12,304 nucleotides of DNA from Pseudomonadota bacterium (lineage in GTDB: Bacteria > Hydrothermota > 32-111 > QNBC01): the NCBI GenBank assembly GCA_011682715.1, contig JAACEC010000014.1, positions 1 to 12,304 on the forward strand. The letters are read 5' to 3'. Every line of letters begins with the position of its first letter. Within the stretch, counting starts at the first letter, position 1. The notes under the pieces are model-generated. The model saw only the letters and a list, made by a program, of their open reading frames with translations. It had not been told where the DNA came from and searched no databases. A program made the translations under genes and the position numbers. Shown here one piece after another: positions 6,802 to 12,304 of the stretch.

Positions 6802-7725
6802 ATGAAAAAGACGGTTTTTACCGCATTTGTAAATTTAATAGTTTTTTATTTTACTGTTTTTGCATGTGAGAAAACAAGTAATATTAATCAAAAGAATCCG
6901 AAAGGGATAGTTCTCGTACCGGGCGGTATTTTTCAAATGGGGATTGACAAAGAAGATATTGCTGATCTTGTTATTATGGGGAAGAATGTAGCACACATGG
7001 ACAGTATGCATGCCCTTTGGTGGTTCGGAGATGAAACGCCCAAGCATACGGTTAAGGCTGTTTCATTTTATATGGATGAGCATGAAGTTACAAACAAGGA
7101 ATTTGCGGAATTCGTTGCAAAAACCAGTTACAAAGCATAAAGTAACTTGCAGAGATATGCAACAGAGGGAAGAATGAATCACCCTTTTGTTAATGTAACA
7201 TGAAATGATTCAAATGCCTATGCAAATTGGATAGGAAAGCGTTTGCACACAGAGAAGGAATGGGAATATGCAGCAAAGGGAGGTAAAAACTATAAATGGT
7301 TTTCATAGGGAGATGAACCTGATTTTTCCAAAGCAAATTACAGGTATCAGGGAAAGTCATTTACTGCCGGTTTAGTAAAATTGATGGGATTTGGAAAAAT
7401 AGGAACTAAACCTGTAGGCAACTATCCTCCCAGCGGTTTCGGACTTTATGATATGTGTGGCAATGTAAGCGAGTGATGTTCTAATAAAAGGTTGCCCTAT
7501 GATAATTCAAACGATAACAAATTATTTTATGAGCAATACGGTTTCTTTGAAAAAAATAATAAGCCATTTTACGGTAAAGCCATCCGAGCTGGCAACTGGG
7601 AATCACCAAATCCAGTTTTTATAAGAGTAAATTACAGAAGAGGTTTTATTCAACATTATTCCGGATATTAGCTGGGGTTCAGATGTGTAAAATCGCAGTA
7701 TGAAAACTGTTCTGTTCTTTTGTAA
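6802..7725 (+). pseudogene. SUMF1/FGE-sulfatase-family lipoprotein gene with five in-frame stops
   Basis: The frame from ATG 6802 to TAA 7725 (307 codons) is continuous with no frameshift, yet has stops at 7138 (TAA), 7201 (TGA), 7306 (TAG), 7474 (TGA) and 7669 (TAG). The intact part (112 residues) has a lipoprotein-like signal ending at C22, the family start VLVPGGIFQMG, and DEHEVTNKEFAEFV. After the stops the family continues: HPFVNVT[stop]NDSNAYANW, GKRLHTEKEWEYAAKGG, [stop]GDEPD, GLYDMCGNVSE[stop]C, RAGNW and LGFRCV. Three stops sit where the family has Trp. The Cys pair of true formylglycine-generating enzymes is not apparent, so the ancestor was more likely a non-catalytic SUMF1-domain surface protein of the GldJ/GldK kind. 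Promoter and AAGGGGAGG site are intact. Only the first 112 residues could be made by normal translation. Confidence 0.88.
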
Positions 7726-7797
7726 ATGAAATTATGATATGTTTTTTCACCTGTTTTCGCTAACATAATTTAATATAAACAAATTTCAAAATTTTAC

Positions 7798-7826
7798 TTG
7801 ACATTATTCACATTTTGTAGTAAGTT
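7798..7826 (+). promoter_or_regulatory. Possible rho promoter
   Basis: TTGACA (7798-7803) is perfect, but the hexamer 17 bp later, TAAGTT (7821-7826), is a poor -10 box. If used, the leader would be about 32 bases of A/T-rich sequence. Confidence 0.45.
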
Positions 7827-7864
7827 TACTTTGTTCATTAACCTTAAACCGTTTTTTATATTTT

Positions 7865-9118
7865 ATGAATTTGATTGAACTCAAAGCAAAACCCATTAAA
7901 GAGCTATACAAGATTGCAAAATCTCTTGACGTAGCCGATTACAGTGAATTATCTCGCCAAGATCTTATACTTAGGATATTGGGAGCTGAAAAAGAAACCG
8001 GCGAAGCGCTTTACGGCGGCGGAGTTTTGGATGTTATTCAAGACGGATACGGATTTTTAAGATCCTCGATTTACAGCTACTATCCCAGTAACGACGACAT
8101 CTATGTCTCATTGTCGCAAATTAAGAAGTTCGGGCTTAAAACAGGCGATATTATTTACGGACAGATAAGACCGCCAAAAGACAAAGAAAAATATTACGCT
8201 ATGTTGAAAATCGATAAAATAAACTATGATTCGCCCGAGAAAATCCACGACAGAATAATATTTGATAACCTTACCCCTCTCTACCCTACCGAGAAGATAA
8301 AAATTGAAACGACGAGAGAAGATGTCACTACGAGAATAATAGACCTTTTGACCCCCATAGGCAAAGGACAGAGAGCTCTGATAACTTCTCCCCCCCGTGC
8401 GGGAAAAACCGTTATTCTACAAAAAATTGCAAACAGTATAACGAAGAATCATCCTGAAATAATAGTTATTGTTCTGCTTATCGACGAACGTCCCGAGGAA
8501 GTTACCGATATGGAACGCTCCGTTCAAGCGGAAGTTGTAAGCTCGACTTTTGACGAACCGCCGGAAAGACATGTTGCGGTTGCAAGACTTGTAATCGAGA
8601 AGGCAAAAAGACTTGTGGAAGCCAAAAGGGACGTTGTAATCCTCCTTGATAGTATTACGAGACTTGCAAGAGCACATAACGTTGTGATTCCGCATAGCGG
8701 TAAAACACTTTCGGGAGGTATTGACTCCAACGCACTTCATAAACCCAAGAGATTTTTCGGTGCCGCGAGAAATATCGAAGAGGGCGGCAGCTTAACCATC
8801 ATAGCCACAGCTCTGATTGATACGGGAAGCAGAATGGATGATGTGATATTCGAAGAGTTTAAGGGAACGGGGAATATGGAACTTGTGTTGGATAGAAAAC
8901 TTTCCGACAGAAGGATATTCCCCGCAATCGATATTAACAAATCGGGAACGAGAAAGGAAGAACTGCTCCATACAACGGCTGATCTCAACCGAATTTGGGT
9001 ACTTAGAAAATTATTAAATGAAATGAACAACATAGAGGCAATGGAATTTTTAACGGACAGATTGAAATTGTCTAAGAATAATAAACAATTTTTAAAATCA
9101 ATGTCAGAACAGATTTAG
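7865..9118 (+). CDS. rho: Transcription termination factor Rho
   Basis: A 417-residue hexameric RNA-dependent ATPase that ends transcription, near the E. coli length of 419. The N-terminal helical part (MNLIELKAKPIKELYKIAKS, then SRQDLILRIL) matches the family and fixes the start. The cold-shock-type RNA-binding domain carries DGYGFLRS at 60-67. The ATPase core has Walker A PPRAGKT with K181, catalytic DERPEE with E211, Walker B LLDS with D262, and the RNA-binding Q/R loops (HKPKRFFGAARN, EEFKGTGNMELVLDR). No N-terminal insertion of the kind seen in some phyla is present. The ATG is preceded by T-rich sequence without a Shine-Dalgarno site, unlike every other gene here. It is followed 12 bases later by rpmE, a common rho-rpmE pairing, and probably shares its transcript. 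Confidence 0.97.
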   Translation: MNLIELKAKPIKELYKIAKSLDVADYSELSRQDLILRILGAEKETGEALYGGGVLDVIQDGYGFLRSSIYSYYPSNDDIYVSLSQIKKFGLKTGDIIYGQIRPPKDKEKYYAMLKIDKINYDSPEKIHDRIIFDNLTPLYPTEKIKIETTREDVTTRIIDLLTPIGKGQRALITSPPRAGKTVILQKIANSITKNHPEIIVIVLLIDERPEEVTDMERSVQAEVVSSTFDEPPERHVAVARLVIEKAKRLVEAKRDVVILLDSITRLARAHNVVIPHSGKTLSGGIDSNALHKPKRFFGAARNIEEGGSLTIIATALIDTGSRMDDVIFEEFKGTGNMELVLDRKLSDRRIFPAIDINKSGTRKEELLHTTADLNRIWVLRKLLNEMNNIEAMEFLTDRLKLSKNNKQFLKSMSEQI

Positions 9119-9130
9119 CGGAGGACTCAT

Positions 9131-9343
9131 ATGAAGAAAAATATCCATCCCAAATATGTGGATTGTACGGTTACGTGTGCTTGCGGGAATGTAGTACATA
9201 CAAAAGCTACCGTACCTGAAATGCATGTCGAAATTTGTTCCGCTTGCCACCCGTTTTTCACGGGTAAACAGAAATTCGTAGATTCTGCTGGGAAAGTGGA
9301 AAAATTCTTAAAGAAATACGGGAAGAGAAAAAAGGGAGCTTAA
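9131..9343 (+). CDS. rpmE: Ribosomal protein bL31, zinc-binding form
   Basis: A 70-residue large-subunit ribosomal protein. The start MKKNIHPKY and the segment FFTGKQKFVDSAGKVEKFLKKYG are typical of bL31. C16, C18, C36 and C39 form the zinc ribbon that marks the zinc-containing paralogue, the form mobilised under zinc limitation in some bacteria. CGGAGG lies six bases before the ATG, just after the rho stop codon. The last codons (KKGA and stop) are part of the terminator palindrome shared with the opposing pyrC. Confidence 0.97.
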   Translation: MKKNIHPKYVDCTVTCACGNVVHTKATVPEMHVEICSACHPFFTGKQKFVDSAGKVEKFLKKYGKRKKGA

Positions 9344-9355
9344 GCTCCCTTTTTT
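9328..9355. terminator. Bidirectional terminator shared by rpmE and pyrC
   Basis: A perfect 28-bp palindrome: six As, GGGAGCTTAAGCTCCC, six Ts. It forms a GC-rich 6-bp stem with a TTAA loop flanked by A and T runs, so it works in both directions. It lies inside the two coding sequences: rpmE stops at 9341-9343 and pyrC at 9342-9340, the stop codons overlapping in the loop. Confidence 0.95.
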
Positions 9356-10644
9356 ATTTCTCCGTTATTTAATTTCAGATCCCCGTCAACCAATGTATAA
9401 AGAACTCTGACATCCACTTTCTCACCTAAGAAAGCATTATTTCTCGATTTTGATTTGAAATAGCCCTCGTTAATTATCCAGTCCTCTTTTTTGAAAATCA
9501 TAAATGTCGCATCGGCTCCCTTTTCGATATTTGTAGCGATATCCAGTTTAAATCGCTCTACGGGATTCTTATTCATCAACTCCAACAGCTTGAAAATATC
9601 GATTATTCCGGTCTCCACAAGCTTCGTGTATAATGCCGGGAATGCTGTTTCCAAGCCTGTTACGCCGAAAGGCGCATAGTTAAACTCTACCTCTTTCTCG
9701 TATACCGCATGTGGGGCGTGGTCTGTTGCAATAATATCAATAAGCCCCGTTTTAATTCCATCAACAAGGGCAAGTCTGTCATCTTCGGAACGAAGCGGCG
9801 GTTTCATCTTGTAATTCGTATTAAAACTTTCGATATACGTATCATTCAACAACAAATGATGCGGTGTAACATCACATGTTACTTTAACTCCTCTGTCTTT
9901 TGCATATTCAATGACATCAAGTGTGTTCTTGGCGGAAACATGTGTAATGTGCACTCTGCCGTCAACATATTCCGCAATTCTCAGATCCCTGTATGTGATT
10001 GTATCCTCTGCCAAATCCGGAATCCCTGCCATTCCCAGTTTTGCCTGCACTTTCCCTTCGTGCATAACACCCTCTTCGGAAATGTTTATATCTTCCTCAT
10101 GTAAGACAATGGGCAGATCAAACATCTTTACATATTTCAGAGCTCTTAACAGAAGAGACGGATCCATAATCGTATTACCGTCATCCGAAAGTCCTATTAC
10201 CCCTTCTTTTGCAAGATCGTTTATTTCCGCCAACTCTTTTCCTTCGAGATTTTTCGTTACCGCACCGTATGTATATATCTTGGCAAGATTAGCATCCTTA
10301 CCTCTCTCGAGAACATATCTGACGGTTCCTGCCGTATCAACTGCCGGCTTAGTATTCGCCATACCGGCGACTGCAACGAACCCACCGTTTACCGCAGCTC
10401 TTGAAGCGGTATCAATTGTCTCTTTGTACTCATAACCGGGTTCCCTGAGATGCGTATGAATGTCTACAAGTCCGGGAGCGGCGAACATTCCCGTACAATC
10501 CTTTATCTCGGCGTCTTTGGCATTGATTTTACCGATTTCGATAATCTTACCGCCATCCACAAGTATGTCATTTTTTTCTATCGTTTTATTCTTCGTATCG
10601 ATTATATTCAGATTTTTGAATACTGTTTTAGATGATTTTTTCAT
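9340..10644 (-). CDS. pyrC: Dihydroorotase
   Basis: A 434-residue type I dihydroorotase that closes carbamoyl aspartate to dihydroorotate, the third step of pyrimidine synthesis. Metal ligands are visible: H63 and H65 in DIHTHLREPG, D155 in GLSDDGN (bridging Asp as in type I enzymes), H182 in VLHEED, H234 in ITHVSA and D307 in IATDHAPH. Substrate-binding R67 and N97 (in ANTKP) are also present. The ATG at 10644 overlaps the end of pyrB by 17 bases and has GGGGGG seven to eight bases upstream, so translation is probably coupled. In type I systems the enzyme can form a complex with aspartate transcarbamoylase; the adjacent pyrB is consistent with that but does not prove it. It is the last gene of the operon in this window. 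Confidence 0.96.
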   Translation of the reverse strand: MKKSSKTVFKNLNIIDTKNKTIEKNDILVDGGKIIEIGKINAKDAEIKDCTGMFAAPGLVDIHTHLREPGYEYKETIDTASRAAVNGGFVAVAGMANTKPAVDTAGTVRYVLERGKDANLAKIYTYGAVTKNLEGKELAEINDLAKEGVIGLSDDGNTIMDPSLLLRALKYVKMFDLPIVLHEEDINISEEGVMHEGKVQAKLGMAGIPDLAEDTITYRDLRIAEYVDGRVHITHVSAKNTLDVIEYAKDRGVKVTCDVTPHHLLLNDTYIESFNTNYKMKPPLRSEDDRLALVDGIKTGLIDIIATDHAPHAVYEKEVEFNYAPFGVTGLETAFPALYTKLVETGIIDIFKLLELMNKNPVERFKLDIATNIEKGADATFMIFKKEDWIINEGYFKSKSRNNAFLGEKVDVRVLYTLVDGDLKLNNGEIKKGA

Positions 10645-11566
10645 CTTTATTCCCCCCGTTAAGCAAATATAAAACGGCCATTCTCACGGCAACACCGTTG
10701 GTTACTTGATTCAAAATCACAGAGTGCTTACCATCGGCTACGTCTCCGTCAAGCTCCACTCCTCTATTTATAGGTCCCGGATGCATTATAATCACTTTAT
10801 CTTTTGCTTTTTTCAATCTGTCTCTATCCATGCTAAACAAATTCATATACTCCCTGGTTGAAGGGAACGAACCCGCTTTCTGTCTCTCTCTCTGTATACG
10901 AAGCAGATAAATGACATCCTGATCGGCTATGGCTCTGTCCATATCGTAGTAAACATTCACCGGCAATTGATCTATATTCTGGGGAAAAAGTGTTGGAGGA
11001 GCGCATACGGAAACTTCCGCACCGAGCTTTGTAAGTCCCCATATATTCGACCTGGCTACACGAGAATGCGATATATCACCCACAATTAAGACTTTCAAGC
11101 CCTTAAAACTTTTCACATTTTCTCTCAAGGTAGAGAGATCCAACAAACACTGAGTAGGGTGCTCGTGGTTACCGTCACCGGCGTTAATGACCGAAGCCTC
11201 TATCCTTTCGGCCAAAAATTTCGGAGCTCCTTCGCACGAATGTCTCATTACAACCATATCCACTCTCATAGCTTCCAAATTTCTCGCAGTGTCTAAAAGT
11301 GTTTCGCCTTTTTTCACACTTGAAGTCGATGCGGATATAGACATAGTCTCGGCAGATAAACGTTTTGCCGCTATTGAAAACGATGCGGAGGTTCTGGTAC
11401 TCGGTTCGAAGAACAGGTTTAATACCGTTCTCCCCCTGAGAGGCGGTACTTTTTTAATATTTCTTCTCAAAATTTCCTTAAAGGGTTCCGCAGTATCAAG
11501 AATTAAATTGATCTCTTCGGGAGCTAATTCTTCAATGGTTATAAGATCCTTTCTTTTCCATTCCAT
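10628..11566 (-). CDS. pyrB: Aspartate carbamoyltransferase, catalytic chain
   Basis: A 312-residue enzyme joining carbamoyl phosphate and aspartate, the first committed pyrimidine step. The carbamoyl-phosphate site FFEPSTRTSASF has S56-T57-R58-T59; the mobile loop SSVKKGET lies at 82-89; HPTQ is at 136-139; aspartate-binding R223/Q225 are in LLRIQRER; HPGPINRG is at 262-269. No regulatory chain (pyrI) follows, so this is the unregulated trimer type, with control at the RNA level by PyrR. Its ATG shares one base with the pyrR stop (TAATG, 11566), with GAGGG seven bases upstream, pointing to coupled translation. Confidence 0.97.
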   Translation of the reverse strand: MEWKRKDLITIEELAPEEINLILDTAEPFKEILRRNIKKVPPLRGRTVLNLFFEPSTRTSASFSIAAKRLSAETMSISASTSSVKKGETLLDTARNLEAMRVDMVVMRHSCEGAPKFLAERIEASVINAGDGNHEHPTQCLLDLSTLRENVKSFKGLKVLIVGDISHSRVARSNIWGLTKLGAEVSVCAPPTLFPQNIDQLPVNVYYDMDRAIADQDVIYLLRIQRERQKAGSFPSTREYMNLFSMDRDRLKKAKDKVIIMHPGPINRGVELDGDVADGKHSVILNQVTNGVAVRMAVLYLLNGGNKDEKII

Positions 11567-12099
11567 TATTTTACCCTCTTTTCCACGATAACTTCATCTC
11601 CACCGTCCAATTCTTTAACATGAACATCTACTAACTCATCCTTTGCCGTAGGTATGTTCTTTCCCACATAATCCGCCCTAATGGGTAATTCTCTGTGTCC
11701 TCTGTCCACTAAAACGGCTACCTGTATGCGTTTTGGTCTTCCAAAATCGATCAGCTCGTCAAGAGCGGCTCTTATCGTTCTCCCCGTAAAAAGAACATCA
11801 TCGACAAGTATTATCGTCTTGTCATCTATATTGACGGGGATATCCGTTTTGTGAATAATCGGTTGATTTGCTATGGAAGAAAGATCATCTCTGTACAGTG
11901 TTATGTCGAGCTTACCCGTTGTAACTTCCTTTCCTTCTATCTCCTTCAGCAATCCGGCAATTCTACCGGCTAAAATATCTCCTCGTCTTTGGATTCCGAC
12001 TAAGATAAGGTTATCGATTCCGCTGTTTTTCTCGACAATCTCATGTGCCATCCTTTTGAGTACTCTTTTTATGGAAAGCTCATCCATTATTTTTCCCAT
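11566..12099 (-). CDS. pyrR: PyrR, uridine-nucleotide-responsive pyr operon regulator / uracil phosphoribosyltransferase
   Basis: A 177-residue PyrR protein, which binds the pyr leader RNA when UMP/UTP is plentiful and often has uracil phosphoribosyltransferase activity. The PRPP-binding motif IILVDDVLFTGRT is at 96-108, the family segment LYRDDL at 68-73, and the basic stretch VDRGHRELPIRADYVGKNIPT (131-151) carries arginines expected on the RNA-binding face. The ATG at 12099 follows AAGGAGG with four bases between; a second in-frame Met (M5, 12087) lacks as good a site. The start lies inside the leader peptide frame (20-base overlap) and just after the attenuator T run, so its translation may be coupled to that of the leader peptide. 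It is first of pyrR-pyrB-pyrC. Confidence 0.95.
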   Translation of the reverse strand: MGKIMDELSIKRVLKRMAHEIVEKNSGIDNLILVGIQRRGDILAGRIAGLLKEIEGKEVTTGKLDITLYRDDLSSIANQPIIHKTDIPVNIDDKTIILVDDVLFTGRTIRAALDELIDFGRPKRIQVAVLVDRGHRELPIRADYVGKNIPTAKDELVDVHVKELDGGDEVIVEKRVK

Positions 12100-12160
12100 T
12101 TTTCCTCCTTACAAAAAAATAACCTTGCTTTCGCAAGATTTTCTCGTTCGATTCTACCAT
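12080..12160 (-). CDS. Pyr leader peptide, 26 codons
   Basis: A short frame starting at ATG 12160 with a textbook AAAGGAGG (12173-12166) five bases upstream. It encodes MVESNEKILRKQGYFFVRRK followed by six more residues and TGA at 12082-12080. Its codons run right across the attenuator hairpin and T run (TAT TTT TTT = Y-F-F) and end 20 bases inside pyrR. Its ribosome-binding site lies immediately after the PyrR-binding hairpin. Translating ribosomes would prevent the terminator from folding. The role is inferred from this geometry; leader peptides are known in E. coli pyrBI attenuation. Confidence 0.65.
   Translation of the reverse strand: MVESNEKILRKQGYFFVRRKNGKNNG
12113..12140 (-). terminator. 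Pyr operon attenuator
   Basis: On the minus strand AATCTTGC and GCAAGGTT form an 8-bp stem (one G-U pair) closed by a GAAA tetraloop, followed by A and seven Ts (12119-12113). It lies between the transcript start and the pyrR ribosome-binding site, so it can stop transcription before the operon. I see no upstream segment able to form a conventional antiterminator with its arms. Confidence 0.85.
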
Positions 12161-12173
12161 TTTTACCTCCTTT

Positions 12174-12191
12174 CTGACCTCACCGGATCAG
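12174..12191 (-). promoter_or_regulatory. PyrR-binding RNA hairpin
   Basis: Read on the minus strand, GATCCGGTGAGGTC (12189-12176) matches the PyrR binding-loop consensus ARUCCNGNGAGGYU at 12 of 14 positions, including the invariant UCC and GAGG. It is framed by CTGA/TCAG, which close the stem. It begins only about eight bases after the predicted transcript start and ends directly before the leader-peptide ribosome-binding site. Confidence 0.85.
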
Positions 12192-12205
12192 TTTAAAGCT
12201 CTATT

Positions 12206-12233
12206 ATGATAGCATTCCGATGAAAATTGTCAA
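12206..12233 (-). promoter_or_regulatory. Promoter of the pyrR-pyrB-pyrC operon
   Basis: On the minus strand TTGACA (12233-12228) and TATCAT (12211-12206) are 16 bp apart. The start would be near 12199, giving a leader of about 100 bases before pyrR. Confidence 0.8.
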
Positions 12234-12254
12234 GCATCTAACTGAAATATGAGA

Positions 12255-12276
12255 AAATAGGTACGGACATATTAAC
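12255..12276 (-). repeat. Shared promoter-upstream motif, copy C
   Basis: On the minus strand this 22-bp site contains AATATGTCCGTACCTAT and ends 21 bp before the -35 box of the pyr promoter. It agrees with copy A at 19 of 22 positions. The remaining bases to the window end show no gene I can support. Confidence 0.6.
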
Positions 12277-12304
12277 CACCTAATGGAAGTAAAGGAAGTG
12301 GGAA

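Noticed and set aside
6802..7725. Stop-codon reassignment (TGA or TAG read as Trp) making the SUMF1-like gene functional
   Set aside because: Intact genes here (btuB-like, clpB, rho, pyrB) encode Trp with TGG and contain no in-frame TGA or TAG, and TAG is used as the real stop of four genes. A standard code with a broken gene is simpler.
7735..7762. A degenerate copy of the shared motif upstream of rho
   Set aside because: ATATGT and CCTGTTTTC are present, but the spacing between them differs by two bases and the central CCGTA is absent.
9491..10672. Several open frames on the plus strand opposite pyrC
   Set aside because: They mirror the pyrC coding frame, have no ribosome-binding sites and no recognisable protein features.
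1..12304. CRISPR array, insertion sequence, tRNA or rRNA genes
   Set aside because: I found no regularly spaced repeats, no transposase or terminal repeats with target duplication, and no tRNA or rRNA signature.

Overview
The window looks like a chromosome segment of a Gram-negative (diderm) bacterium with AT-rich DNA, especially between genes. An outer-membrane TonB-dependent receptor, a lipoprotein-type signal and near-consensus sigma70-type promoters (TTGACA, 16-18 bp, TATAAT-like) with AGGAGG ribosome-binding sites support this. The stand-alone H-NOX haem protein, most like anaerobe-type H-NOX proteins, hints at an anaerobic or microaerobic lifestyle. I cannot name the phylum from sequence alone. 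All intact genes stop with TAA or TAG.

Layout, left to right. (1) 1-35: the first codons of a gene on the minus strand leaving the window, then about 300 bases without a gene but with several short hairpins. (2) 336-2544: a cobalamin-controlled unit made of a promoter, a cobalamin riboswitch, an intrinsic terminator, a TonB-dependent receptor (BtuB-like) and a strong terminator. (3) 2545-3137: non-coding or decayed sequence. (4) 3138-6517: a divergent pair, an H-NOX sensor on minus and the disaggregase ClpB on plus, with back-to-back promoters. (5) 6699-7725: a promoter and an SUMF1/FGE-sulfatase-like lipoprotein gene broken by five in-frame stops but with no frameshift. (6) 7798-9355: rho and rpmE (zinc-type L31), ending in a perfect palindrome that also ends the convergent pyr operon. 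(7) 12276 down to 9340, minus strand: the operon pyrR-pyrB-pyrC, with tightly overlapping genes and a compact leader holding a PyrR-binding hairpin, a 26-codon leader peptide and an attenuator terminator.

The genes are mostly housekeeping, and the interest lies in the control sequences. The same 22-bp motif (core AATATGTYCRTAYCTAT) lies just upstream of three separate promoters (H-NOX, the broken SUMF1 gene, and the pyr operon), always in the same orientation to the promoter, which suggests a shared, undescribed regulator site. The pyr leader appears to couple PyrR binding to translation of a leader peptide that runs through the terminator. The cobalamin leader has a visible antiterminator that uses the B12 box itself.
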